This document shows, piece after piece, positions 7,629 through 14,872 of a stretch of 15,762 nt of DNA; position 1 is the stretch's first letter, and each line of letters begins with the position of its first letter. The notes beneath the pieces are model-generated. The model worked only from the letters and a program-made list of their open reading frames with translations, was not told the DNA's origin and ran no database searches. Source of the DNA: Acidobacteriota bacterium (GTDB lineage Bacteria; Acidobacteriota; UBA890); the NCBI GenBank assembly GCA_030609765.1, contig JAUWTE010000019.1:1-15762 (forward strand). Direction: 5' to 3'. The position numbers were made by a program, and so were the translations under genes.

Positions 7629-7634
7629 ATCATA
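7629..7634 (-). promoter_or_regulatory. -10 box TATGAT of the MFS gene, probably leaderless
   Basis: TATGAT is read on the minus strand, 6 nt before the A of the ATG at 7622, so +1 would fall on or near the start codon. No Shine-Dalgarno sequence or recognisable -35 is present. The context GGCTATGATCCCGCG resembles that of the NTP transferase gene. Confidence 0.5.
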
Positions 7635-7654
7635 GCCCGGATTTATCAACGAGG

Positions 7655-7676
7655 CGCGACTCGCTGAAAAGTCGCG
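7655..7676. repeat. 7-bp inverted repeat in the MFS/PRODH intergenic region
   Basis: CGCGACT (7655-7661) and AGTCGCG (7670-7676) are perfect inverted copies separated by 8 nt. The element lies 33 nt upstream of the MFS start, where a -35 or operator would sit. It could be a regulator site; which regulator is unknown. Confidence 0.4.
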
Positions 7677-7707
7677 GCTGTAGCTGCGTGGGCGCCAACC
7701 TGCGCTG

Positions 7708-7716
7708 TGGTAAAGT
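7708..7716 (+). promoter_or_regulatory. Candidate extended -10 promoter of the PRODH operon
   Basis: TGG followed by TAAAGT (7711-7716) fits an extended -10 (TGn plus a TAnnnT hexamer matching the consensus at 4 of 6). Transcription would start near 7722, giving a leader of about 75 nt that opens with the hairpin at 7725-7754. No -35 is evident. Confidence 0.35.
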
Positions 7717-7724
7717 CGCCCAAA

Positions 7725-7754
7725 GGCGCCTCACCCGCACTGGTGATTCGCGCC
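7725..7754 (+). promoter_or_regulatory. Two-tier hairpin in the 5' leader of proline dehydrogenase
   Basis: The outer stem is GGCGC (7725-7729) with GCGCC (7750-7754). The inner stem is TCACC (7731-7735) with GGTGA (7742-7746). The loop is 6 nt, and the internal loop has 1 nt on the left and 3 nt on the right. It would lie at the very 5' end of the predicted transcript, about 40 nt before the ATG at 7797. It does not match a riboswitch class I know. It could stabilise the mRNA or be a regulatory element. Confidence 0.35.
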
Positions 7755-7796
7755 CGGCAGCAGGTGTCCTGAACATTTGGGGGGGATATTTCCACG

Positions 7797-8711
7797 ATGC
7801 CCGCCAGACGGATTATCTACGCACTCGCAGACAGTCCTCGTTTCACCGGATGGGTCAGCCGCCATGGCATGAGATGGGGCTTCGCTCGACGCTTCATTGC
7901 CGGAGAGCGCCTTGAAGAGGCTCTCGGCGCCGTGCGGGAGCTCAACAACACGGGCCTCTACACGACCCTCGACTATCTCGGTGAGAGCGTCACCGACGAG
8001 GCGGCGACCCGGGCCGCGGCACAGACATACTGCGACATGCTCGCCACCATCGCGGAAACTCAGGTGGGGGCCTCTGTGTCGATGAAGCTCAGCCAGCTCG
8101 GCCAGGCGATCAACGATGACCTGGTGAGCGAGAACCTGCGCGTTATTCTGTCCAAGGCCGTCGAGCTCGACAACTTCGTTCGCATCGATATCGAGGACAG
8201 CTCCACCACCGAACGAACGATGAACACCATGAAAAGGGTGCGCTCCGAGTTCAGCAACGTCGGTGTCGCCGTCCAGTCCTACTTGCGGCGCAGTGAGGAT
8301 GACATCCGTGAGCTCAACAAGATCGATGCCCAGGTTCGCCTCTGCAAGGGCGCCTACAAGGAGCCTCCCGAGGTAGCCTTCCAGAAGAAGACGGAAGTGG
8401 ACGAAGGCTACAAGAAGCTGGCGGAGATGCTGCTCGACGACGGCAACTACCCCGCCTTCGCCACGCACGATCCGAAGATGATCGAACACATCATCGAGTA
8501 CGCCGAGCGCAACAACATCGGCCCCGACCGCTACGAGTTTCAGATGCTCTACGGCATCCGGCGGGATGAGCAGGTTAACCTGATCCAGAACGGACACGGG
8601 ATGCGCGTTTATGTGCCCTACGGGGAGCAGTGGTGTCCCTACTTCATGCGTCGAATCGCTGAGCGTCCGGCCAACGCCATGTTCGTCATGCGGGCCATGG
8701 TGCGTGGCTGA
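7797..8711 (+). CDS. Proline dehydrogenase (monofunctional PRODH)
   Basis: This FAD enzyme oxidises L-proline to pyrroline-5-carboxylate and passes electrons to the membrane quinone pool. It is 304 aa, the usual size of monofunctional bacterial PRODH. Barrel hallmarks appear in order: TTLDYLGESV, VRIDIEDS, VRLCKGAYKEP (the FAD/substrate strand), FATHDPKMI, YEFQMLYGIRRDEQ, RVYVPYGEQWCPYFMRRIAERPAN. The RRIAER segment holds the paired arginines that bind the proline carboxylate. No P5C dehydrogenase domain is fused and none is adjacent. The ATG has a G-rich GGGGGGGA (7779-7786) 10 nt upstream as a weak ribosome site. A Tat-exported PLP enzyme follows after 56 nt, probably in the same operon. 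Confidence 0.93.
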   Translation: MPARRIIYALADSPRFTGWVSRHGMRWGFARRFIAGERLEEALGAVRELNNTGLYTTLDYLGESVTDEAATRAAAQTYCDMLATIAETQVGASVSMKLSQLGQAINDDLVSENLRVILSKAVELDNFVRIDIEDSSTTERTMNTMKRVRSEFSNVGVAVQSYLRRSEDDIRELNKIDAQVRLCKGAYKEPPEVAFQKKTEVDEGYKKLAEMLLDDGNYPAFATHDPKMIEHIIEYAERNNIGPDRYEFQMLYGIRRDEQVNLIQNGHGMRVYVPYGEQWCPYFMRRIAERPANAMFVMRAMVRG

Positions 8712-8767
8712 TCAGGTACTCCGACCGCGGGATGCGACTCGGCTCGACGCTCGAGAGAGGACGATCG

Positions 8768-10075
8768 ATGAGCGGCAACCGAGGCTGGACCAGGCGACAC
8801 TTCATCGGACTCACGGGCGTTGCCACGGGAGCGTCCCTCCACCCCTTGGCCTCGGCCGACCGCGCCTTTGCTGCGGCGATGCGAGCGATCGAGCCTCGTT
8901 CCATGGCGCAAAGATCGCCCGGCGATGACCGGGATTGGTCCGACGTGCTCGCCGCTTTCGATCTCGGTGGCCGCATCACCATGAACTCGGCCAATTTGGC
9001 ACCTGCCTCGGGCCCGGCGCGCGCCGCCTTCACGAGCCTGGCCGCATCGATCGATGCCGATCCGTCTTTTCAGAACCGGGCCCAGTTCGCCGAGGCGCGC
9101 CGCGTTACCCGCGAGCGACTTGCCTCCTTCTTGAAGGCCGACCCTGATGAGATCGTCCTCACCCGCAACACCACGGAGGGCAACAACTTCATTGTCCAAG
9201 GTCTCGACCTGGGCCCTGGCGATGAGGTGTTGCTGAGCGCCCACAACCACCCGAGCAACATGGCCTCGTGGAAAGTGCGCGCAAACCGCGCCGGCTTCAA
9301 GGTTATCGAGGTGCCCTTGGCATCGCCGCCACCGAGCCCTGAAGCTCTCCTGGATGGTTTTCGAGCCGTCGCCACGCCCCACACGCGGCTCGTGTCCTTC
9401 AGTCACGTGACGAATACAGCGGGCTGTCGCTACCCGGCGCGAGAGATCTCGGAATGGGCTCGTGGGCAGAACATCTTGACCCTCGCCGACGGGGCCCAAA
9501 CCTGTGGTGTCCTGGATGTCGACCTGCACGACCTGGGTTGTGACTTCTATACGGCGAGCGGACACAAATGGCCCTGCTCGCCGCGTGAGGTGGGAGTTCT
9601 TTATATCCGCAACGACCGGCAGGCGGAAGTCTGGCCCAGCGTGGTGGGACTAGGTCCCTCTGAGGAGGGCGCCGCCGACCGGTTCGAGGAATTGGGCCAG
9701 CGTGATGATGCCGCCTTGGCGGCCTTCGGTCACGCCATGCTGTTTCTACAAGAAATCGGCAGCGCGACGATCGAGGCACGGGTCGCGGCGCTGACCGGCC
9801 TGCTGAAGGAAGAGCTCAGCAAGCTACCCGGCGTGACGATCTATGCGCCCATGGCCGCCGATTTCTCGGGCGGGGTCGTGACCTTCCATGTCGACGGAGT
9901 GGACCCGCGCCGCGCGCATGAATGGTTATATCGGGAGCGGCAAATCGTTTGTGCGCCGAGCGGTGTCGAGGCCGGGGGCATTCGCTTCTCGCCGCATATC
10001 TACACCTCGCTGGCGGAGTGCGAGCGGGCTGTGGAAGCGATGCGAGAGATCATCAGCGGCGCCGTACAGATCTGA
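8768..10075 (+). CDS. Tat-exported class V aminotransferase-fold PLP enzyme
   Basis: This 435-aa protein has the fold-type I class V architecture shared with cysteine desulfurases and isopenicillin-N epimerase. The N-terminus carries a twin-arginine signal, TRRHFIGL (8-15), then a hydrophobic stretch with probable cleavage near AFAA, so the folded holoenzyme is expected in the periplasm. PLP-site features include TRNTTEGNNFIV (phosphate-side loop), HNHPSN, FSHVTNTAG, LADGAQTCG (Asp241 for the pyridine nitrogen), and the Schiff-base lysine in SGHKWPCSP (Lys267). The catalytic cysteine loop of a cysteine desulfurase is not evident, so a lyase, epimerase or transaminase role on an unknown amine is more likely. 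The ATG at 8768 has AGGA 6 nt upstream; an ATG at 8732 would put extra residues before the Tat motif. Confidence 0.88.
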   Translation: MSGNRGWTRRHFIGLTGVATGASLHPLASADRAFAAAMRAIEPRSMAQRSPGDDRDWSDVLAAFDLGGRITMNSANLAPASGPARAAFTSLAASIDADPSFQNRAQFAEARRVTRERLASFLKADPDEIVLTRNTTEGNNFIVQGLDLGPGDEVLLSAHNHPSNMASWKVRANRAGFKVIEVPLASPPPSPEALLDGFRAVATPHTRLVSFSHVTNTAGCRYPAREISEWARGQNILTLADGAQTCGVLDVDLHDLGCDFYTASGHKWPCSPREVGVLYIRNDRQAEVWPSVVGLGPSEEGAADRFEELGQRDDAALAAFGHAMLFLQEIGSATIEARVAALTGLLKEELSKLPGVTIYAPMAADFSGGVVTFHVDGVDPRRAHEWLYRERQIVCAPSGVEAGGIRFSPHIYTSLAECERAVEAMREIISGAVQI

Positions 10076-10078
10076 TTT

Positions 10079-10102
10079 CCTCGCCGCTCGCTCTCGGCGA
10101 GG
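10079..10102. terminator. Hairpin filling the gap between convergent genes
   Basis: CCTCGCCG (10079-10086) and CGGCGAGG (10095-10102) form a perfect 8-bp GC-rich stem with an 8-nt loop. It occupies nearly all of the 27 nt between the PLP-enzyme stop and the methyltransferase stop, so it can serve both strands. Neither side has the T-tract of a standard intrinsic terminator. Rho-dependent ends or 3'-end protection are alternatives. Confidence 0.5.
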
Positions 10103-10822
10103 TCAGCGCCTGCTTTCGCCGAAGGGGATCGGACCCGTGGGGCCGCGCTGCGCCAAGAGCTCCCGCGTCTGGCACGGTCCGCGCTTCGTCTCGCAAGCGT
10201 CGAACACGGAGAACATGAGGGCGAGCTCGGCCTCCACCCAGTCGGTGTCGCTGCGCTGAGCAGCGACCGGCGAGACGTCGAGCTGCTGGCGATCAGCGAC
10301 CCTGTAGTTACGGCGCGTGTCGAGACGCCCATCCGCATCGAGGAAAATCGCGTGAACGATCCCCGTTGGGCTGAGCACGCGATAGCACTCGCGAATGTAC
10401 CGGCGGGCGACCACGAACGGCATGCAGGCGAAAATATTCCAAGCGCAGATCGCCGTGAACGCCTCGTCCTCGAACGGCAAGGTGCGCAGGCGGATCTTCT
10501 CGGCCGTGAGGGTCAGATTCGTGATCGGCTGGCTCGACAGGTTTTCCATCTCATGCCGCACGAGGTCATAGCAGGTAACGGTGAAGCCCCTCTCGCCCCA
10601 GAACTGGATGTTCGATTGAGTTGCGCTGCCGAGATCGAGGATGCGCGCAGGTCCTCGATCGGGATCGAGGGTTCGCACAAGCCGCCAGAACAGAATCGAG
10701 GTGTAGCGCCGATCCGGCAGAGGCTCGGTGTCGTCACCGCTCGCCAGCAGCGTGGCCGGTTCAGCATCCGGGGTGGCGAAATCCTGGGTGCGGAGGTCGC
10801 GGGAGTCGTCGCGGCTCGCCAT
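10103..10822 (-). CDS. Class I SAM-dependent methyltransferase-like protein
   Basis: The protein is 239 aa with a Rossmann methyltransferase core. Motif I is ILDLGSATQSN (61-71), in which the usual GxGxG is altered. CYDL (84-87) supplies the acidic residue expected to bind the ribose of SAM. LPFEDEAFTAICAWNIFACMP (115-135) and the RECYRVLSPTGIVHAIFLDADGR block (144-166) follow the standard order. No signal peptide is visible, so it is cytoplasmic. The substrate is unknown. The ATG lies 10 nt after the stop of the small secreted gene upstream, so the two are probably co-transcribed. The last 30 or so residues have no recognisable domain. The family call is firm; catalytic activity is inferred. 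Confidence 0.75.
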   Translation of the reverse strand: MASRDDSRDLRTQDFATPDAEPATLLASGDDTEPLPDRRYTSILFWRLVRTLDPDRGPARILDLGSATQSNIQFWGERGFTVTCYDLVRHEMENLSSQPITNLTLTAEKIRLRTLPFEDEAFTAICAWNIFACMPFVVARRYIRECYRVLSPTGIVHAIFLDADGRLDTRRNYRVADRQQLDVSPVAAQRSDTDWVEAELALMFSVFDACETKRGPCQTRELLAQRGPTGPIPFGESRR

Positions 10823-10832
10823 TCAGCGCGGC

Positions 10833-11222
10833 CTACGGAGCGGGAGTCCGCACGGTAAAACGTACCTGCGTGCGAACCGGTGGGTCGAAGGAGGTGTCGT
10901 CATTTCGTCGCAACTCTACTCGAAGGGTGTGACTGCCAGCGCTGACGCCCTTGTAGGTGAAGTTATCGGTGAAGGTTTTTACCGGTGGCGCGTTGTCGAG
11001 ACGGAGGAGGACATATGCTCCCATCCGCGACCTGCGTGGCGACAGGGTGACTCCCTCGACCTCCATCCGGACCTGGACGTTGGGTCCCGCCACCTGGGCA
11101 TCCTGCACGGGCGACAGAACGCTGATCTGTGGCTGCCTCTCCTGGCTCGTCTCTGCGGGCGCTACCAGGAAAAGGCTCGCCATGACGAGCAGAAAGACCA
11201 TGCGTTCGAGTATTCGGCGCAT
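10833..11222 (-). CDS. Small secreted protein with an Ig-like beta-sandwich
   Basis: This 129-aa protein has a signal peptide (MRRILERMVFLLVMASLFLVAPAETS, about 1-26). A single domain of roughly 95 residues follows: QISVLSPVQDAQVAGPNVQVRMEVEGV, AYVLLRLDNAPPVKTF, then SAGSHTLRVELRRNDDT and a closing RFTV strand. The SxGxHTLRVEL strand and the opening LSPxxxxxV pattern are typical of bacterial Ig-like domains that bind or support partner proteins. No enzymatic residues are seen. The ATG has a strong AGGAGGT ribosome site 10 nt upstream. It leads into the methyltransferase with a 10-nt gap and lies 115 nt after the HExxH gene. The function is unknown. Confidence 0.75.
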   Translation of the reverse strand: MRRILERMVFLLVMASLFLVAPAETSQERQPQISVLSPVQDAQVAGPNVQVRMEVEGVTLSPRRSRMGAYVLLRLDNAPPVKTFTDNFTYKGVSAGSHTLRVELRRNDDTSFDPPVRTQVRFTVRTPAP

Positions 11223-11337
11223 CGTGGAACGACCTCCTGCGTTTCAATCCAGCATAGCAGGAATGCCTTTGCTGATTGAATGGGAGAATTGGAGGCCAGC
11301 CCGCGCTCTCGCGATGGACCACGATGGTAAATCCGGG

Positions 11338-12126
11338 CTAGCGACTGCCACCCGTTGTCGGCGTGCTGAATGACCGCAATGCCGTGATTTCGGGGTCCGT
11401 CAGGCGGAAGGGACCGCCTTCGCTGCCCACTGCCCACAGCTCGTTGATGTCGAAGGACTGCCTCATCAGGCCTTCATCGGCATGGTCGAGCTTAGCGAGA
11501 AGGATGTGGACCATCTCGTGCGCCGCGGCCCGTGCGACGATCAGGGCGGTGAGGGAGGGCAGCCTGTCGCCGCAATCTTCCGGCGCCAGGGAGTCGATAT
11601 AGGGATCGACCTCCACGCCTCGCATGGCCGCCTCGATACGGGCCTCGACGGCTTGGCGACACCTCCAAACAGCCTGCTGGCGGAACCAAATCGCTTGCCT
11701 GTAGAAGACGAAGCAGTTACGGCCGATACCCGTGTCGTCGTGAGGAGCGATTCCGATGATGTTCGAGGGCCCTTGGAACCACCTCGTGCCATCGGACGGC
11801 AGAACGACGATGCGCAGCTCATTCGCGAGGAGGCGCCGGCGAGGTGAGGCATTCGAGACCCAGGTGATCCGCACACCCGCGTCGGAGAAGATCTTGTTGA
11901 TCTCGGCCTGAATGGTCGTGAGCTCATCCGTGGGCAGGTACTGATGATCGAGCAGATAAACGACGACGTCCCCAGCAGGAGGAGCCTGATCTTGTTGTTG
12001 CCCTTCCGACGCCTCTGCGCCCGCGGCCAAGGCCAACGAAGCGATCACGGCCAGAAGGACGAGGGAACACGAGGAGAGACGCGTTGATGGATGACGGAAT
12101 CGGCGTTGCGCTGTCGACAGTTTCAC
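11338..12126 (-). CDS. Secreted HExxH protein, putative zinc metalloprotease-like
   Basis: The protein is 262 aa with a signal peptide (about 1-39, basic start, LVLLAVIASLALAAGAEA). The mature part has an alpha/beta segment, TTIQAEINKIFSDAGVRITWV (70-90), then strands and a Cys-containing stretch, and HEMVHILLAKLDH (203-215). This is an HExxH zinc site with a third His at position 13 of the motif, followed by EGLM (218-221) resembling a Met-turn. The arrangement matches secreted putative proteases common in Acidobacteria, where function is not established. No proteolytic activity is shown. The start is a GTG at 12126 with no Shine-Dalgarno; a TATCGT 6 nt upstream could make it leaderless. It follows the natAB-like genes on the same strand after a 134-nt gap. 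Confidence 0.7.
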   Translation of the reverse strand: MKLSTAQRRFRHPSTRLSSCSLVLLAVIASLALAAGAEASEGQQQDQAPPAGDVVVYLLDHQYLPTDELTTIQAEINKIFSDAGVRITWVSNASPRRRLLANELRIVVLPSDGTRWFQGPSNIIGIAPHDDTGIGRNCFVFYRQAIWFRQQAVWRCRQAVEARIEAAMRGVEVDPYIDSLAPEDCGDRLPSLTALIVARAAAHEMVHILLAKLDHADEGLMRQSFDINELWAVGSEGGPFRLTDPEITALRSFSTPTTGGSR

Positions 12127-12260
12127 GGCGGTACGATATTTGGGGGGAGTTTTTGGATACCGAACACCAGTAGGTCAGAATACTACAACATGGCGTCGGT
12201 AGGGCGGCCACCCGAGAGCCAGTCGCGCTTGCTGTAATGGCGGCCACAGCGAGCCTAGCT

Positions 12261-12590
12261 CTAGCCGACCGAAACCCCGTCCGACTCCCAGACGATCTGC
12301 TGGTCGCCTCGCACACCGCGGTTGATCACGCCCTCGATGATGTCGACGCCTTTCGAGCTGATGAACCGGATCAGCCCGTCGCTCGAGTCGATTCCTTGAG
12401 ATTCGAGAACGCCGCCGGATACGCGCAACTGGAACCTGAAATCGGAGCCATCTTCGCTCTTCACCTCGAAGGAGCAGCGAGCCTGCTCGATGCTGCCATC
12501 CTCAGCCGTCTCCCACACTGGGTCGCCTGAGCGTATGCGAAATGTCTGTTGTGATTCGCCGTCGATGAAGATCCAGGAATAGGCAGCCAC
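12261..12590 (-). CDS. Small conserved-looking protein of unknown function, natAB-linked
   Basis: I do not recognise this 109-aa protein. It begins MAAYSWIFIDGESQQTFRIRSGD, is acidic, and appears beta-rich with alternating hydrophobic residues (DFRFQLRVSGG, GLIRFISSKGVDIIEGVI). It has no signal peptide, no membrane helix and one cysteine, so it should be a small soluble cytoplasmic protein. The GTG start has GAGG 6 nt upstream. It lies 20 nt after the permease stop, so it is probably the third gene of the NatAB-like operon and might regulate or assist the exporter. That role is inferred from position only. Confidence 0.6.
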   Translation of the reverse strand: MAAYSWIFIDGESQQTFRIRSGDPVWETAEDGSIEQARCSFEVKSEDGSDFRFQLRVSGGVLESQGIDSSDGLIRFISSKGVDIIEGVINRGVRGDQQIVWESDGVSVG

Positions 12591-12610
12591 GTTGGTCCTC
12601 GAGGGTCAGG

Positions 12611-13879
12611 TCAGGCGGTCTTGAGCATGCGCCAAATATCGACGATTGCCGGTCGCTTCCCGTGCATGAGGATCGAGACACGAAAGACTTTCGCCGCCGC
12701 GTATACCGACAGGACCACAGCGACCGCCAGCAGCAAGATGGCGAGCCAGACCTCCCAGAGCGGCGGCTCGGCGACGTTGACGCGTGCAAACATCGTAAAG
12801 GGCGTAAACAGTGGAATGAAGCTCAGCACCCGGGACGCGAGCGCATTCGGGTTGGTCATCACATAGAAGGTGGAGAAGAAGCCGATCAGAATCGGCATCA
12901 TGGCGGGGAACATCGCGTGCTGCAGCTCCTCGGTGCTGTTGCAGGTGGCCCCGATGGCCGCGAACATCGTCACGTACATGACGTATCCCAGCATGAAGAA
13001 GATCAGGAAGTAGGAAAGCGTGCCGATGCTGAAAGCCTCTGCCAAACCGATCTCCATGAGCCCGTCGGCCATCGCTAATCCCGGCAAGACGAAGAGAACC
13101 GCCACCAGGCCCATGACGATCCACACGGCGAGCTGCGTCAATCCGGCGCCGAGCACGCCGAAGATCTTCCCTGCCATGAACTCGACCGCCGTGACCGCGC
13201 CGATAATCAGCTCGATGAGACGTGAGCTCTTCTCCTCGACGATTGCCATGGCCATCTGCTGGCCGTGCATCAGGGTCATCATGTAGATCAGCATGCCGAG
13301 GACGAAGGTGCTGATGTAGGCGACCCAAAAACCGCCGGCCTCCTCGCCCTCATCCGATACCGTGATGGTTTCGAGATCTGCCCCCTGAACTCTGCGCAAC
13401 CGCGCCAGCTCCTCGCCGCTGAACCAGTTCTCCAGCACCGCGACGCTGACGGCCCTCTCCAGCCTGCCGATGATCACCGGGTTGCCGGTTTCGCGGGCGA
13501 AATACTGGGCTCGGGCCAGGATCTCATCGTCGGGTCGGAGGACGAGGTAGCCATCAAGATCGTCCTCGCGGATCAGGTTCGACATGCGCTGACGCACCGC
13601 ATCCTGCTCTGCGGGGCCGACTTCGAAGCTCTCCTCGATGATGATCGGAAGTTCCTCGATCCCCTCGAGATGCTCGGTGAGGTTGGCACCAATGCCCGTT
13701 CCGAAGTCCAGCACGCTGAGTCGGAGCTGGTCGATGTCGGTACGCTGCAGGAGGCCGGATATGCTCCCCCAGACGACGAACAGACCGGGGATGAGAAGCG
13801 TGGTGAGGATGAAGGCCTTGCTGCGAACGCGAGCCACATACTCCCTGCGAGCGACCTGTGCGACTTTTCCCAGGTTCAT
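12611..13879 (-). CDS. ABC-2 type permease, NatB/YhaP-like
   Basis: This membrane subunit of an ABC exporter is 422 aa. It opens with the typical cytoplasmic MNLGKVAQVARREYVARVRSKAF, then TM1 (about 24-44). A large extracytoplasmic domain (about 45-185) follows, and five further helices run from about 186 to 400. The block AIVEEKSSRLIELIIGAVTAVEFMAGKIFGV is the conserved cytoplasmic coupling segment of NatB-type permeases. NatB of Bacillus works with NatA in Na+ extrusion, but many homologues have other or unknown substrates, so Na+ export is not claimed. The ATG overlaps the ATPase stop by 4 nt (ATGA), indicating translational coupling and a 1:1 complex. Confidence 0.9.
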   Translation of the reverse strand: MNLGKVAQVARREYVARVRSKAFILTTLLIPGLFVVWGSISGLLQRTDIDQLRLSVLDFGTGIGANLTEHLEGIEELPIIIEESFEVGPAEQDAVRQRMSNLIREDDLDGYLVLRPDDEILARAQYFARETGNPVIIGRLERAVSVAVLENWFSGEELARLRRVQGADLETITVSDEGEEAGGFWVAYISTFVLGMLIYMMTLMHGQQMAMAIVEEKSSRLIELIIGAVTAVEFMAGKIFGVLGAGLTQLAVWIVMGLVAVLFVLPGLAMADGLMEIGLAEAFSIGTLSYFLIFFMLGYVMYVTMFAAIGATCNSTEELQHAMFPAMMPILIGFFSTFYVMTNPNALASRVLSFIPLFTPFTMFARVNVAEPPLWEVWLAILLLAVAVVLSVYAAAKVFRVSILMHGKRPAIVDIWRMLKTA

Positions 13880-14802
13880 GATGTCGCCTCGTGGCGCGGG
13901 TCGTAGCCCACCTTGTCCAGAAAAATGTCCTCGACGGAAGGTTCTTCCAGCGAAAAGCTGCGCACCCTTACGCGGTCGAGAAGTTGTCGTAACACCTCCT
14001 GTGGGTCGGCCGCAGGCTCCATCAGCAGACTGGCGCTGCGGCCCGAATCGCGCACCTCGCGCACACCGCTCAATCCTTCCAGTGAGCTGGCATCACCGTC
14101 GTAGTCGAGCCGTACGGTGCTCTTCCCGTAGGAGGCTCTGATCTCGTCGAGCTTTCCCGTGAGCACCGCCTGCCCCTCGTGAATCAGGCAGATCGACTCG
14201 CACATCTGCTCCACCTGATCCATGCGGTGGGTCGACAAGACGACAGTTGCTCCACGCGTCTTCTGCTCCAGGATGAGGTCCTTGAGCAGCCTTGTGTTCA
14301 CAGGGTCGAGGCCGCTAAATGGCTCATCCAGCACGAGCAGGTCGGGCTCGTGAATGACCGCGGCGGCGAACTGCACCTTCTGCTGCATTCCCTTCGACAG
14401 CTCGTTGGTCTGTGACTTGGCATTTTCGGCGAGCCCGAGGTTCTCGAGCCAAGTGCCCGCCCGCCGCTTCGCCTCGCGGAAGGGAAGGCCGCGGATCGTA
14501 CCGAGGAAGGCGAGCTGCTCGTCGATTCGCATGCGCGGATACAGACCGCGTTCCTCCGGCAAATAGCCAAGACGATCGCGCACCTCGAGGGGATCCCGAT
14601 GCCCCAACACGAGGAGGGAGCCGCCATCCGGCACGTAAATCCCCAGTCCAATACGAATCGTCGTGGTCTTCCCCGATCCGTTGGGACCGAGCAGACCGAA
14701 AATCTGCCCCGGGGAGACCTCGAGCGAGAGATCATCGACAGCCCGAGTGGTGTCGAAAGTCTTCACCAAATGTTCGCAGCGTAGGGCAGCTTCGGCAGGC
14801 AT
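13876..14802 (-). CDS. ABC transporter ATP-binding protein, NatA/YhaQ-like with C-terminal DUF4162-type domain
   Basis: The protein is 308 aa, a normal length. Walker A is GPNGSGKTT (39-47). GYLPEERGLYPRM (78-90) stands at the Q-loop and is characteristic of the NatA group. The signature is LSKGMQQK (134-141), Walker B is LLVLDEPFSGLD (154-165), and the switch His is in STHRM (191). The last 85 or so residues form the small accessory domain common to this subgroup. The ATG at 14802 is chosen because it begins right before the ABC core; a frame open to 14940 would add 46 residues without homology. Its ribosome site is weak. A candidate promoter at 14844-14872 would give a leader of roughly 35 nt. 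Confidence 0.92.
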   Translation of the reverse strand: MPAEAALRCEHLVKTFDTTRAVDDLSLEVSPGQIFGLLGPNGSGKTTTIRIGLGIYVPDGGSLLVLGHRDPLEVRDRLGYLPEERGLYPRMRIDEQLAFLGTIRGLPFREAKRRAGTWLENLGLAENAKSQTNELSKGMQQKVQFAAAVIHEPDLLVLDEPFSGLDPVNTRLLKDLILEQKTRGATVVLSTHRMDQVEQMCESICLIHEGQAVLTGKLDEIRASYGKSTVRLDYDGDASSLEGLSGVREVRDSGRSASLLMEPAADPQEVLRQLLDRVRVRSFSLEEPSVEDIFLDKVGYDPRHEATS

Positions 14803-14843
14803 CAGAATCTCGTTTTGGATAGCCGGATCTTTTTCGCGGCCAC

Positions 14844-14872
14844 AGGCTAGCCGTACGCCCCCTGATTGGCAA
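14844..14872 (-). promoter_or_regulatory. Candidate promoter of the natAB-like operon
   Basis: Read on the minus strand, TTGCCA (14867-14872) is a 5 of 6 match to the -35. It is separated by 17 nt from TAGCCT (14844-14849), a 3 of 6 match of the TAnnnT type. The -35 overlaps the left arm of the 21-bp dyad. Confidence 0.4.

Noticed and set aside
7731..9565. Two antisense open frames of about 290-310 codons across the PRODH and PLP-enzyme genes
   Set aside because: Both mirror the codon structure of the recognised sense genes and have no family match that I can see.
12203..12247. Direct repeat GGCGGCCAC at 12203-12211 and 12239-12247
   Set aside because: Two 9-bp GC-rich copies 36 nt apart are likely by chance in this composition. 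No third copy or flanking structure was seen.
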